Positions 7,757-16,683 of a stretch of 64,000 bases of DNA are shown here, piece by piece. Where the stretch lies: assembly GCF_008312835.1 (NCBI RefSeq), contig NZ_VSKS01000006.1, positions 186,001 through 250,000 on the forward strand, in the 5' to 3' direction. Every line of letters starts with the position of its first letter. Within the stretch, counting starts at the first letter, position 1. The position numbers were made by a program, and so were the translations under genes. Source of the DNA: Streptomyces marokkonensis (GTDB lineage: Bacteria > Actinomycetota > Actinomycetes > Streptomycetales > Streptomycetaceae). The notes beneath the pieces were generated by a model. That model was not told the origin of the DNA. It saw only the letters and a list, made by a program, of their open reading frames with translations, and ran no database searches.

Positions 7757-8715
7757 GTCCGTTCCATCTCACCCGCACCCTGCCCGAGGACACCACCGAC
7801 GCCGCCCTGCGCGCCGACGTGCGCGAGGGCCTGACGGGCAGCCCCAGGACGCTGCCGCCCAAGTGGTTCTACGACGCCCGGGGCAGCGAGCTGTTCGAGG
7901 AGATCACCGGGCTGCCCGAGTACTACCCGACCCGCGCCGAACGCGAGATCCTGCGCGCCCGCGCCGGTGGGATCGCCGAGGCGTCCGGTGCCCGCACCCT
8001 GATCGAACTGGGTTCCGGGTCGTCGGAGAAGACCCGGCATCTGCTCGACGCCCTGACCGCGCTGCACACCTATGTCCCCGTCGACGTCAGCGAGAGCGCC
8101 CTGACGCAGGCCGGGCAGGCACTGGTCGCCGAGCGGCCGGGGCTGGAGGTGCACGCGCTGATCGCCGACTTCACCGCCCCGCTGGCGCTGCCCGCGACCC
8201 CGGGGCCGCGGCTGGTGGCGTTCCTCGGCGGCACCATCGGCAACCTGCTGCCCGCCGAGCGTGCCGCGTTCCTCGCCTCCGTCCGCGCCCTGCTGGCCCC
8301 GGGCGACGCCCTGCTGCTGGGCACGGACCTGGTGAAGGACGAGCGGGTGCTGGTCCGGGCGTACGACGACGCGGCCGGGGTGACGGCCGCGTTCAACAAG
8401 AACGTGCTGAGCGTCATCAACCGGGAGCTGGGCGCCGACTTCGATCCGGACGCCTTCGACCACGTGGCGGCGTGGGACGCCCGGCGCGAATGGATCGAGA
8501 TGCGGCTGCGCTCCCGTGCCGCCCAGACGGTGAAGATCCCCGCCCTGGAACTCGCCGTGGACTTCGCGGCGGGCGAGGAACTGCGCACCGAGGTGTCCGC
8601 GAAGTTCCGGCGGGAGGGAGTGCGCGAGGAGCTGTCAGCCGCCGGGCTGGAGCTCACCCGGTGGTGGACGGACGAGGAGAGGCGGTTCGCCCTGTCGCTG
8701 AGCGTCGCCCGCTGA
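7753..8715 (+). CDS. egtD: EgtD, histidine N-alpha-trimethyltransferase
   Basis: EgtD uses three S-adenosylmethionine molecules to convert histidine to hercynine, the first committed ergothioneine intermediate. Signature segments are LPPKWFYDARGSELFEEITG near residue 35, ELGSGSSEKTRHLLDAL (SAM loop) near residue 80, VAFLGGTIGNL near residue 155, and the C-terminal SAKFRREGVREEL. The length of 320 aa matches mycobacterial EgtD. The GTG start overlaps the egtC stop by 4 bp. The PLP lyase EgtE is not adjacent, as is usual for Streptomyces, where an unlinked lyase is presumed to finish the pathway. The gene ends 32 bp from the convergent lipoprotein gene. Confidence 0.94.
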   Translation: MSPFHLTRTLPEDTTDAALRADVREGLTGSPRTLPPKWFYDARGSELFEEITGLPEYYPTRAEREILRARAGGIAEASGARTLIELGSGSSEKTRHLLDALTALHTYVPVDVSESALTQAGQALVAERPGLEVHALIADFTAPLALPATPGPRLVAFLGGTIGNLLPAERAAFLASVRALLAPGDALLLGTDLVKDERVLVRAYDDAAGVTAAFNKNVLSVINRELGADFDPDAFDHVAAWDARREWIEMRLRSRAAQTVKIPALELAVDFAAGEELRTEVSAKFRREGVREELSAAGLELTRWWTDEERRFALSLSVAR

Positions 8716-8747
8716 GCCGGGCACCGCCGGGCGCGTCGCGACAGGTC

Positions 8748-10001
8748 CTAGTCGAAGGCCAGGGTCTCGGTGATGCGGCGTGCGGCGCGCCCGGCCTCCG
8801 TGGCCGGGTCGGCGCCGGTGAGCACCTTCGTCATGTACTCCTTGATCGGGTTGTCCGCCTCGACCGCGCTCCACTTGGGTGTGCCGGGGGTCGCCCGGCC
8901 CTGTGCGGCTCCGGCCGCCATGGCCGCGACCCCCTCCTCCCCCGCCACCGATTCGGCGAGCCCGGCCTTGTTGGGTACGTAGTTCATGGTGCGGGCCAGA
9001 TCGGTGTTCCACCGGGCGCCGGTGAGCGCGGCGACGACCTCGACGGCGGCGTCCTTGGCGTCGGTGTTCGCCGGGACGACGAGATCGGAGCCGCCGGTGA
9101 AGACGGCACCGGGCGTGCCGGCGGTCCTGCCGGGGACCGGGAAGTAGCCCAGCTTGTCCTCCAGGTCCGGGTTCTGCTTGAGGACGGCCCGGGCCAGCCC
9201 CGGTACGGCCACGATCTGGGCGACGCGGCCTTCGGCGAACACGCCTGCCTGGGGCGGGTGTTCCTCGTCGGAGTCGACCGGTCCGTCGCCGAGCGCCTGG
9301 AGCCGGCGGTAGAAGTCCATGCCGCGCAGCGCCGCCGGACTGTCGAGCGTGCCGCGCCACACGCCGTTCCGCTCCTTGGCGAGCTCGCCGCCCTCCTCCC
9401 AGATGAAGCCGGCGAGCGTGTACCAGTCCTGCCCGGCGAGGTAGATGCCCTGGTTGCCACCGGCGTTGAGCTTCTCGGTGACGGTGAGCCACTCGTCGCG
9501 GGTGCTGGGCGGGGCGGTGATGCCGGCCTGCCGGAAGAGGTCCTTGCGGTAGATGACGACGCGGTTGGCCGCGTACCAGGGGATGCCGTACTGCTGGGAG
9601 CCCCACTGGCCGGGCTCGGCGAGGCCGGGCAGCCAGTCGTCGCGGCCCCAGTCCCGCATGGACTCCAGGGTGAGGTCGAGCAGTCCGTCGCCCTCCGCGT
9701 AGGTGGCGACCTGGGTGTTGCCGACCTCGATGACGTCGGGTCCGTCCGGCTTCTCGGTGTCCAGCGCGTTCTGCACCTTCTCGCCGATGCCGGTCCACTC
9801 CTGGACGCGGATGTCCAGGCCGAGCCCCGGGTGCTCGCGCTCGAAGTCCTCGGTGAAGCGGTCCAAAAACTCCTGGGAGGCGCTGTGCTGCATCAGCCAC
9901 ACGGTGACCGTGCGCCGTTCCGTCCCGCTGTCGGGCATCAGTCCGCAGCCGCTGAGCAGGGAGGCGGACACACAGACGAGGGCGAGCAGACGGCGTCTCA
10001 C
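8748..10001 (-). CDS. Extracellular sugar-binding lipoprotein (ABC transporter family 1), orphan
   Basis: This 417-aa protein has a lipoprotein signal peptide ending in LLSGCG, so Cys19 would be lipidated and the protein tethered outside the membrane. The mature part is an MalE-type solute-binding protein: TVTVWLMQHSASQEFLDRF, EHPGLGLDIRVQEW, GPDVIEVGNTQV, GIPWYAANRVVIYRKDLF and GGSDLVVPANT. It should deliver an oligosaccharide or sugar to an ABC permease. No permease or ATPase genes are adjacent, so it must share a transporter encoded elsewhere. A GntR-type palindrome lies 81 bp upstream of the start. Confidence 0.88.
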   Translation of the reverse strand: MRRRLLALVCVSASLLSGCGLMPDSGTERRTVTVWLMQHSASQEFLDRFTEDFEREHPGLGLDIRVQEWTGIGEKVQNALDTEKPDGPDVIEVGNTQVATYAEGDGLLDLTLESMRDWGRDDWLPGLAEPGQWGSQQYGIPWYAANRVVIYRKDLFRQAGITAPPSTRDEWLTVTEKLNAGGNQGIYLAGQDWYTLAGFIWEEGGELAKERNGVWRGTLDSPAALRGMDFYRRLQALGDGPVDSDEEHPPQAGVFAEGRVAQIVAVPGLARAVLKQNPDLEDKLGYFPVPGRTAGTPGAVFTGGSDLVVPANTDAKDAAVEVVAALTGARWNTDLARTMNYVPNKAGLAESVAGEEGVAAMAAGAAQGRATPGTPKWSAVEADNPIKEYMTKVLTGADPATEAGRAARRITETLAFD

Positions 10002-10081
10002 GAGGGACCTGTTTCTGTCTGACGGACAGGGCGGGGCCCGACGTGGGGGGCGAGCGGCAGCTCGGGCGGGTGCCCAGCATC

Positions 10082-10095
10082 TTGGTATGGACCAA
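10082..10095. promoter_or_regulatory. GntR/HutC-type operator upstream of the sugar-binding lipoprotein
   Basis: TTGGTATGGACCAA is a palindrome with perfect TTGGT/ACCAA arms around a 4-base centre. This is the TGGT-N4-ACCA layout of DasR-like GntR/HutC operators. Extended to 16 bp it agrees with the DasR consensus at 11 positions. Its position suits control of the leftward lipoprotein gene. A link to GlcNAc control is an inference. Confidence 0.55.
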
Positions 10096-10230
10096 TGAGT
10101 AGGTCAAGGCCGTCGGGCGAACCGTGCCGACGCCTCGCGCTCCGCCGCGCGGTAGGGCACGGTGGAGTGACGTACGCCACAGGCGGTGCCGCGAGCGGTC
10201 GGGCGGCCCGCCGGGGAGAGGAGCAGCAGC

Positions 10231-10446
10231 ATGTCGGACCACATCTACCGGGTCACGGAGATCGTCGGCACCTCGCCCGCGGGCGTCGACGAGGCCATAC
10301 GCAACGGCATCGAGCGTGCCTCGCAGACGCTGCGCAATCTGGACTGGTTCGAGGTGACCCAGGTGCGCGGCCAGCTCGAGGACGGCCGGATCGCGCACTG
10401 GCAGGTGGGGCTCAAGGTCGGCTTCCGTCTGGAGGAGACGGAGTGA
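10231..10446 (+). CDS. Dodecin (flavin-binding dodecameric protein)
   Basis: The 71-aa protein begins MSDHIYRVTEIVGTSPAGVD and continues ASQTLRNLDWFEVTQVRGQL, with the conserved tryptophan that stacks on flavin and the terminal strand HWQVGLKVGFRLEE. Dodecins form hollow dodecamers that store or buffer riboflavin and FMN and in some organisms coenzyme A. GGAGAGGAG just upstream fixes the ATG at 10231 rather than the earlier in-frame start. It converges on the HAD gene with 16 bp between stops. Confidence 0.92.
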   Translation: MSDHIYRVTEIVGTSPAGVDEAIRNGIERASQTLRNLDWFEVTQVRGQLEDGRIAHWQVGLKVGFRLEETE

Positions 10447-10462
10447 GGGAAAGCGGCCGGGG

Positions 10463-10954
10463 TCAGGTCCGTCCCTCACGCTCCTGAGCGTCCTTCAACT
10501 CCCCGGACGGGGCCGTCCAGCGGGCCTGGACGACGGTGAAGCCGGCCCGCCGGGCGTCCTGACAGACCAGTTCGTCGTCGTCCACGAGGACGCGGATCTC
10601 CCGGGTGCGGGCGAGTCGGCGCAGGATCGCCAGCTTGGTGTGGCGGGCGGGCCGCCGGTCGGCGTTGCCGCGCATGTGCACGTCCCCCTCGGGGAGCCCC
10701 TGGGCGGCGAGCCAGTCCAGCGTGTCGCGCCGGCAGCGCTCGGGCCGCCCGGTGAGATAGACGATCTCGCACTCGTGTGCGCTCTCCCGCACCAGGGCGA
10801 CGCCCTCGGCGAGCGGCGGATCCTGCGGCGCGGCGGCGAAGAAGGCGTCCCAGTCGCGCGGCCTGCGCTCGAGGAAGCGCTGCCGGTGCGCGGTGTCGGC
10901 GAGGGTGTTGTCGAGGTCGAACACGGCCAGCGGCCGCTCGTTGCGGTCGGTCAC
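10463..10954 (-). CDS. HAD-superfamily phosphatase (polynucleotide kinase 3'-phosphatase-like)
   Basis: The 163-aa protein has HAD motif [16 protein letters not shown], with both catalytic aspartates. [19 protein letters not shown] is motif II plus the TGRP signature of T4 PNKP-type phosphatase domains. [18 protein letters not shown] is the motif III/IV region. No kinase domain is present, so it is a stand-alone phosphatase whose substrate may be a nucleic-acid end or a small phosphate ester. I used the GTG at 10954 (preceded by AGGGTG); the frame is open to 10975. Confidence 0.75.
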   Translation of the reverse strand: MTDRNERPLAVFDLDNTLADTAHRQRFLERRPRDWDAFFAAAPQDPPLAEGVALVRESAHECEIVYLTGRPERCRRDTLDWLAAQGLPEGDVHMRGNADRRPARHTKLAILRRLARTREIRVLVDDDELVCQDARRAGFTVVQARWTAPSGELKDAQEREGRT

Positions 10955-11099
10955 ACCGTTCACCCTAGACACCACGGGGCCGGCGATGTCACCGGTGCCG
11001 GTGCGCGGCCGTCGTGGTGTTGCCGCCGCCCCTCATCGCGCGCACCGTCGAAGGAGGGGTGCGCCACCATCCGACGGGCCACTGACGGGAGAACCTACC

Positions 11100-13529
11100 G
11101 TGCACGGCCATGGAAGTACCGCGGTGCTGGACGTACGGGGCTTGAACTGGGCCTCCCAGCAGAGCACCGTCACAGCCGTCCTGGGCCGGCGGCCCGGCGT
11201 GCTCGACGTCGAGGCCAACCCGGTGGCGCAGACGGCGACGGTGGTCTTCGACCCGGCGCGCACGTCCCTGGCGGAGCTGCGCGACTGGGTGGAGGAGTGC
11301 GGCCTGCACTGCGCGGGCCGGTCCGTCCCGGCCCATGTCTGCGACCCGATGGCCGAGCCCCATCCGCCCCCGCCGGCCGCACCCGCACCGACCCCACCGT
11401 CGCCTCCGCCTCCGGCTCCGGCTCCGGCTCCGCCTCCGGCTCCGGCTCCGGAGGCACATGCGGGCCACGGCGGGCACGGCACCATGTCGATGGCGGCCAT
11501 GGTGGCGGACATGCGCAACCGCTTCCTGGTCGCGGCGCTCTTCTCGATCCCCGTCGTGATCTGGTCGCCGATCGGCGAGGACGTCTTCGGCCTGGACGTG
11601 CCCGTCCCGTTCGGGCTGCGGGAGGACGTGTGGGCCCTCCTGCTGAGCCTCCCGGTGATCTTCTACTCGTGCACGATCTTCTTCAGCGGCGCGCTACGCG
11701 CCCTGCGCGCCCGGACCCTGGACATGATGGTGCTGGTCGCGGTCGCCGTGGGATCCGGCTGGCTGTACTCCCTGGTCGTCACGCTCACCGGCGGCGGGGA
11801 CGTGTTCTACGAGGCGGCCACCGTGCTGGCCTCCTTCGTCCTGCTCGGCCACTGGTTCGAGATGCGGGCCCGCGGCGGCGCCAACGACGCCATCCGCACC
11901 CTCCTCGACCTGGCCCCTCCCACGGCACTCGTACTGCGCGACGGCGAACCGGTCGAGGTGCCCACCGCCGAGGTGGCCGTCGGCGACCTGCTGCTGGTCC
12001 GTCCCGGCACCAGGATCGCCGTCGACGGTGTCGTGGAGGAAGGCACCAGCGAGGTCGACGAGTCGATGGTCACCGGCGAGAGCCTGCCCGTGCACAAGGA
12101 ACCGGGATCGCAGGTCGTGGGTGCGACCATCAACGCCAACGGCACGCTGCGCGTACGCGCGACCGGGGTGGGCGCGGACACCGCGCTGGCCCGGATCGTC
12201 GAGCTGGTGCAGCAGGCCCAGAACTCCAAGGCCCCGGGACAGCGGCTCGCGGACCGGGCGGCGTTCTGGCTGGTCCTGGTCGCCCTGGTCGGCGGGGCCG
12301 CGACGCTGGCCGTCTGGCTGCTGGCCACCGACCGCTCCCTCGGTACCGCGATGCTGTTCGCCATCACCGTCGTGGTCATCACCTGCCCCGACGCGCTCGG
12401 TCTGGCCACGCCCACCGCGGTCATGGTCGGCACGGGCCTGGGCGCCGGGCGCGGCGTGCTGTTCAAGAACGCCATGGGGCTGGAGACCTCCGCCCGCATC
12501 CGGACCGTCGTCATGGACAAGACCGGCACCCTCACCAAGGGCGAGCCGGAGGTCACCGACGTGGTCACCGCTCCCGGTGTCCACGAGGGGGAGCTGCTGC
12601 GCCTGGTCGCGGCGGTGGAGCGGGAGTCCGAGCACCCCCTCGCCGAAGCCGTCGTACGCCATGCGGAGGCGGCACGGCGCGTGACGGAACGCGCCGAGGG
12701 CTTCACGAACGTCCCCGGTCACGGTGCCGTCGCCACGGTGTCCGGCCACCGGGTCGTGGTCGGCAACCGCCGCCTGGCAGAACGCGAGAACATCGACCTG
12801 ACGGAGCTCACGGCGGAACGGGAGGAGCTGGCAGCCACCGGCCGTACGGTCGTGATCGCCGCCGTCGACGGGCGAGCCGCGGGTCTGATCGGCATCGCCG
12901 ACGCGCCTCGGGACACCGCCGCCACCGCCGTGGCCGAACTGCACGCCCTCGGCGTCGACGTGGTCATGCTGACGGGCGACAACCGGGCCACCGCCGAGCG
13001 GATCGCCGGGCAACTGGGCATCGACACGGTGATCGCCGAAGTCCTGCCGGGCGACAAGGCCGCCGAGGTCGCCGCGCTCCAGTCCGCCGGCCGCACGATC
13101 GCCATGGTCGGCGACGGGGTCAACGACGCCCCCGCCCTGGCCCAGGCCGACCTCGGCATCGCCATCGGCGCGGGCACCGACGTCGCCATCGAGACCGCCG
13201 ACGTCGTCCTGATGCGCTCCGACCCCCTGGACGTGCCCACCGCCCTGCGCATCGGCCGCGGCACCTTGCGCAAGATGCGCCAGAACCTGGGCTGGGCCAT
13301 CGGTTACAACGCCTCCGCGCTGCCCATCGCCGCGGGCGTGTTCGAACCCGCCTTCGGCCTGGTGCTGCGGCCCGAGATCGCGGCCCTGTCCATGTCCGGC
13401 TCCAGCGTCATCGTGGCCGTGAACGCACTCGCGCTGAAACGCCTGCGCCTGCCGGCCACTCCTCCCGGCCCCGTCCCCGCCCCGCCGCCCGCCGTCAGCA
13501 CCGCCGGACCCGCCCGCCGAGCCGCCTGA
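11100..13529 (+). CDS. P1B-type heavy-metal-translocating ATPase with CPD transmembrane motif
   Basis: This 809-aa membrane pump contains all P-type ATPase cores: TGES near residue 325 (actuator), DKTGTLTK at 473 (phosphorylated Asp), SEHPLAEA (nucleotide-binding His-Pro) and [16 protein letters not shown] near the end. The membrane metal site reads [12 protein letters not shown] at about 428, with Cys-Pro-Asp instead of Cys-Pro-Cys. The N-terminal ferredoxin-like domain (residues 8-70) lacks the CxxC metal site. A proline-rich linker (about 86-118) leads into the histidine-rich HAGHGGHG. These departures make copper(I) specificity doubtful. The GTG at 11100 follows GGGAG. It stands divergent from the HAD gene. 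Confidence 0.87.
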   Translation: MHGHGSTAVLDVRGLNWASQQSTVTAVLGRRPGVLDVEANPVAQTATVVFDPARTSLAELRDWVEECGLHCAGRSVPAHVCDPMAEPHPPPPAAPAPTPPSPPPPAPAPAPPPAPAPEAHAGHGGHGTMSMAAMVADMRNRFLVAALFSIPVVIWSPIGEDVFGLDVPVPFGLREDVWALLLSLPVIFYSCTIFFSGALRALRARTLDMMVLVAVAVGSGWLYSLVVTLTGGGDVFYEAATVLASFVLLGHWFEMRARGGANDAIRTLLDLAPPTALVLRDGEPVEVPTAEVAVGDLLLVRPGTRIAVDGVVEEGTSEVDESMVTGESLPVHKEPGSQVVGATINANGTLRVRATGVGADTALARIVELVQQAQNSKAPGQRLADRAAFWLVLVALVGGAATLAVWLLATDRSLGTAMLFAITVVVITCPDALGLATPTAVMVGTGLGAGRGVLFKNAMGLETSARIRTVVMDKTGTLTKGEPEVTDVVTAPGVHEGELLRLVAAVERESEHPLAEAVVRHAEAARRVTERAEGFTNVPGHGAVATVSGHRVVVGNRRLAERENIDLTELTAEREELAATGRTVVIAAVDGRAAGLIGIADAPRDTAATAVAELHALGVDVVMLTGDNRATAERIAGQLGIDTVIAEVLPGDKAAEVAALQSAGRTIAMVGDGVNDAPALAQADLGIAIGAGTDVAIETADVVLMRSDPLDVPTALRIGRGTLRKMRQNLGWAIGYNASALPIAAGVFEPAFGLVLRPEIAALSMSGSSVIVAVNALALKRLRLPATPPGPVPAPPPAVSTAGPARRAA

Positions 13530-13648
13530 CCCACGCGGCGCCCTCCGGCACGGGGGGAGTCGACGCGACCGGCCCGGCACCCCGGGAACCGGTGGCCCTC
13601 ACCCGCACCCACGGACGGCACACCGCCGACCCGCCGAGCGGCGAGGGC

Positions 13649-15082
13649 TCAGTGCACATGCGGTCCGCCGGTCGTCTGCGGTTTCCCGCGCGGTACGAGT
13701 CCCAGGGCCACGACCGCGCCGGCGCCGGCTGTGACCGCGCACACGGTGAACGCGTCCGTGAAGCCGCCGGCCGTACCGTGTTCGATGCCGGAGGCCGCGA
13801 CGGTCGACACGACCGCGACACCGATGGATCCGCCCACCTCGTGGAAGGTGTTGACGACGCCGGAGGCCAGACCCGCCTCGCGGTGCTCGACCATGGCGAG
13901 CGCGGTGGTGGTTGCGGTGACGAAGACGGCGCCGATGCCGAGCGAGGCGACCGCGAAGCCCGGCAGCAGGGCGGCGTACGCACTGCCGGTGTCCGACAGC
14001 CGGGTCAGCGGTACGGTCCCGGCGGCCGCGATCGCCATGCCGGCGACGGCCGTGGTGCGGCTGCCGATCCTGCCGACGAGGCGGGATCCCAGGTGCGCGC
14101 CGATACCGGTGGCGACGGCCACGGGGAGGAAGAACAGACCGGTCTCCAGTGGGCTGAAGCCTCGCAGGTGCTGGAGGTGGACGGACCCGAGGAAGAAGAA
14201 GGCGATCAACAGCGCGGTGGCGATCAGCATCAGGAACGCCCCGGCGAGGACGGGCCGCCGGGTGAACATGCGCAGATCCATCAGCGGGGCCCGGCTCGCC
14301 CGCTCGGCGACGGCGAACAGTCCGTACGCCAGGACCGCTCCGGCCAGCGCCAGCAGGGTGACGGGATCCGCCCACCCCGAGTCGCCCACCTCCACCAGCC
14401 CGAAGATCAGCGCACCGGTGCCCCCCGTGACCAGCAGCGCACCGGGCACGTCGAGCCTTGCGGGTTGCGGCGCCCGGGCCGCCACGAAGGCGGGGAGGGC
14501 GGCCATGACAAGGAGGCCGACGGGGACGTTGACGTAGAAGACCCACTGCCAGCCGGGGCCCTCGGTGAGCGCCCCGCCGACCAGGACACCGGCCGCGGCA
14601 CCCGACCCGCCGATCGCCGCCCACACGCCCAGGGCCCTGTTGCGCTCCGCACCGTGGAAGGTCGTGGTCACGACCGACAGCGCGGACGGTGACAGCAAGG
14701 CGGCGCCGATGCCCTGGGCGATGCGTCCTCCGAGCAGGACCGGGGCGTTCCCGGCCAGTCCGGTGATCAGCGACGCGGCGGTGAAGACGGCGAGGCCGGC
14801 GAGCAGGGTGCGGCGCGCGCCGAGAGCGTCGGCGAGACGGCCGCCGAGCAGCATCAGTCCGCCGAAGCAGAGGGTGTAGGCGGTGACGGCCCAGGTCAGC
14901 GTCGACCGGCCGAGGTCCAGGTCGGCGGCCATATCGGGCAGGGCGACGTTCACCACGGTGACGTCGAGGATCAGCATGAACTGAGCCAGACAGACGAGCG
15001 CGAGGGCGGCCCAGCGGCGTGGTTCGGGTGGCGGGGCGGGGTGGTCCGGTGCGTGCGGGGTGTCGGAAGCGACGTGAGTCAT
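13649..15082 (-). CDS. MFS drug exporter, DHA2 (EmrB/QacA) family
   Basis: The 477-aa protein has about 14 predicted membrane segments. Motifs are LALVCLAQFMLILDVTVVNV in TM1, the family motif D1, then WAVTAYTLCFGGLMLLGGRL and GGRIAQGIGAALLSPSAL. The 14-helix family exports lipophilic drugs or cationic compounds by proton antiport. The ATG at 15082 is preceded by AAGGA; an in-frame start at 15130 lies inside the regulatory region. It is transcribed away from the TetR gene, and two operators lie between them, so TetR very likely represses it. Confidence 0.9.
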   Translation of the reverse strand: MTHVASDTPHAPDHPAPPPEPRRWAALALVCLAQFMLILDVTVVNVALPDMAADLDLGRSTLTWAVTAYTLCFGGLMLLGGRLADALGARRTLLAGLAVFTAASLITGLAGNAPVLLGGRIAQGIGAALLSPSALSVVTTTFHGAERNRALGVWAAIGGSGAAAGVLVGGALTEGPGWQWVFYVNVPVGLLVMAALPAFVAARAPQPARLDVPGALLVTGGTGALIFGLVEVGDSGWADPVTLLALAGAVLAYGLFAVAERASRAPLMDLRMFTRRPVLAGAFLMLIATALLIAFFFLGSVHLQHLRGFSPLETGLFFLPVAVATGIGAHLGSRLVGRIGSRTTAVAGMAIAAAGTVPLTRLSDTGSAYAALLPGFAVASLGIGAVFVTATTTALAMVEHREAGLASGVVNTFHEVGGSIGVAVVSTVAASGIEHGTAGGFTDAFTVCAVTAGAGAVVALGLVPRGKPQTTGGPHVH

Positions 15083-15132
15083 GACCAGGTCCTTGAGGCG
15101 AGACGGCGTGCGGGCGAGAGCCGGTGGCACAT

Positions 15133-15150
15133 CTGAACTGTGCCGTTCAG
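15133..15150. promoter_or_regulatory. TetR operator 1 (MFS side)
   Basis: CTGAAC-TGTGCC-GTTCAG is an inverted repeat whose half-site CTGAAC recurs in the second operator four bases away. It lies 51 bp upstream of the exporter start, a position for repressing the leftward promoter. Confidence 0.65.
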
Positions 15151-15153
15151 TTT

Positions 15154-15180
15154 ATCTGAACTCAACTGTTCAGTTCAGAT
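15154..15180. promoter_or_regulatory. TetR operator 2 (regulator side)
   Basis: ATCTGAACT and AGTTCAGAT form perfect 9-bp arms around a 9-bp spacer that itself contains AACTGTT. The repeated TGAACT/AGTTCA half-sites suggest binding of two TetR dimers. It ends 19 bp before the TetR ATG, consistent with autorepression. Confidence 0.75.
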
Positions 15181-15199
15181 GAGTGCTAAGGTCCTGTCC

Positions 15200-15847
15200 A
15201 TGAGCGCGGAAAGCACCAGGCGCCTCCCGGCCGGACCCCGTGCGGAGCTCAAGCGGCAGGCCATCGTGCGGGCGGCGCGCGAGCGGTTCCTGCGGGAGGG
15301 CTTCGGCGTCGGCATGGACGCCATCGCCGCCGCGGCCGGCGTGTCCAAGGTGACCGTCTACAACCACTTCGGCAGCAAGGAAGCCCTCTTCACGGCGGTC
15401 GTCACGGGCGCCCTCGACGAGCCCCTCACAGAGGACGCGTCGGCCGCGCTCGAACGACTGACGGAGGCGGAGGACCTCCGCCCGGCCCTCCTCGACGCCG
15501 CCCGCAGATGGGTGCACTCGGTGCGCACCAACGACGAGGTCGCCGCCCTGCGCAACCTCGTGGCCGCCGAGGCGCACCGCTTCCCCGAACTGGGCCGGGC
15601 CTGGCAGCACCACGGAGCCCAGGGGCATCACCCCGCCGTCGCGACGACGCTGCGCACCCTGGACGAGCAGGGGCGGCTGGCGATCCCGGACCTCGAGGCG
15701 GCCGTCATCCAGCTCTACGCCCTCCTGGTCTTTCCGCACATGGTCTTCGGCACCTACGGCACGCAGATCGACGACGACCTCACCGAGCGCCTCATCACCA
15801 GCGGCGTCGACATGTTCCTGGCCCATTACGGCCCGCGGCCGGCCTAG
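15200..15847 (+). CDS. TetR/AcrR-family transcriptional regulator of the adjacent exporter
   Basis: The 215-aa protein has an N-terminal TetR helix-turn-helix: RAARERFLREGFGVGMDAIA followed by GVSKVTVYNHFGSKEALFTA. The C-terminal domain resembles the AefR-like TetR_C fold, with HRFPELGRAWQHHG. It probably binds the TGAACT palindromes just upstream and is released by a substrate of the MFS pump. The ATG at 15200 was chosen because a longer frame from 15140 would run through the operators. A TAAGG lies upstream. Confidence 0.88.
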   Translation: MSAESTRRLPAGPRAELKRQAIVRAARERFLREGFGVGMDAIAAAAGVSKVTVYNHFGSKEALFTAVVTGALDEPLTEDASAALERLTEAEDLRPALLDAARRWVHSVRTNDEVAALRNLVAAEAHRFPELGRAWQHHGAQGHHPAVATTLRTLDEQGRLAIPDLEAAVIQLYALLVFPHMVFGTYGTQIDDDLTERLITSGVDMFLAHYGPRPA

Positions 15848-15916
15848 CCGCCACCCCGCCTCCCCTCGCGCACGGACCCCTTCACCCCGGGGCGGGGACA
15901 CACCTTTCGCTTCTTC

Positions 15917-15936
15917 ATACCCCCTGGGGGTATAGT
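15917..15936 (+). promoter_or_regulatory. CsoR-type copper operator overlapping the copZ promoter
   Basis: ATACCCCCTGGGGGTAT (15917-15933) is a perfect palindrome and agrees with the CsoR consensus TA-x-x-CCCC-x-x-GGGG-TA. Its right arm runs into TATAGT (15931-15936), a good -10 element. CsoR bound here would block RNA polymerase until Cu(I) releases it. A csoR gene is not in the window. Confidence 0.8.
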
Positions 15937-16017
15937 GGTTCGTGGTCGGGGGGCGAGTCCGAGGACATGCGCTTCTCCGACGGCAGACCCACACGTTCAG
16001 ACCCTGAGGGAGCACCC

Positions 16018-16314
16018 ATGACCACCCAGACGAACTCCGGATCCTGCTGCTCTTCCGACGGCTCCTGCGGCTCCGGCGCCGCGACCGACGTCGCGGGCGC
16101 CGGCGTCACGACCGTCTTCAAGGTGTCCGGCATGACCTGCGGCCACTGCGAGGGGGCGGTCTCGCAGGAGATATCCGCCCTCGACGGGGTGACCGCGGTC
16201 ACGGCCGTGGCCAGGACCGGCGAGGTCACGGTCACCTCCGCCGCCCCGCTCGACGAGGACGCCGTGCGGGACGCCGTCGACGAGGCCGGTTACGAACTCG
16301 TCGGCCGGGCCTGA
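16018..16314 (+). CDS. copZ: CopZ-like copper chaperone with cysteine-rich N-terminal extension
   Basis: Residues 30-98 form a heavy-metal-associated domain with GMTCGHCEGAVSQEI; the MTCGHC cysteines bind Cu(I). The domain ends with AVDEAGYELVGRA, as in CopZ. The N-terminus is extended by about 28 residues with SGSCCSSDGSCGSG, supplying three extra cysteines that could form an additional metal site. GAGGGAG precedes the ATG at 16018; an in-frame ATG at 15967 is less likely. It is directly downstream of the CsoR-type operator. CopZ normally hands copper to a CopA ATPase, but no canonical CPC-type copA is linked. Confidence 0.87.
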   Translation: MTTQTNSGSCCSSDGSCGSGAATDVAGAGVTTVFKVSGMTCGHCEGAVSQEISALDGVTAVTAVARTGEVTVTSAAPLDEDAVRDAVDEAGYELVGRA

Positions 16315-16683
16315 CGCTCCCGCCCGGCCGTCCGGCCCGGGCACGTACCGCGCACCACCTTCCGCGCCGGGACGCACCGCATCGCTGAGGCGAAGCCGTG
16401 CGTCCCGGCCCGTCACACCCGTTAGCAGACCGGCGCCGGGTGTGCGCGGGCATGTCCGGAACTGCGCCCGCGGCCGGCGCACGGCGATCCCGCGCCGTCC
16501 CCGCCCTCGGTCAGGCATACGGCCGGGGCCGGAGCGGTGCGGGTGAGGCCATGCGCACCGGAGGGTCCCCGGATTCCCGGCTTGCGGCGAGGACGACCAG
16601 CGCCCACCAGTGCCGTGGACCGACGGTCGACATGACCTTTCCAAACGCGCCGACGGGAACCCGTTCGGAGAGCCTGAGACAGG
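16315..16683. other. Intergenic region between copZ and the convergent stress-protein gene
   Basis: Together with the following terminator, about 430 bp hold no credible gene. A rightward frame from 16398 lacks a ribosome-binding site and recognisable protein sequence. No further palindrome or repeat stood out. Confidence 0.5.

Noticed and set aside
10640-14692. 1350-codon open frame across the ATPase
   Set aside because: It is Arg/Gly/Pro-rich out-of-frame sequence produced by high G+C, overlapping a P-type ATPase with all motifs intact.
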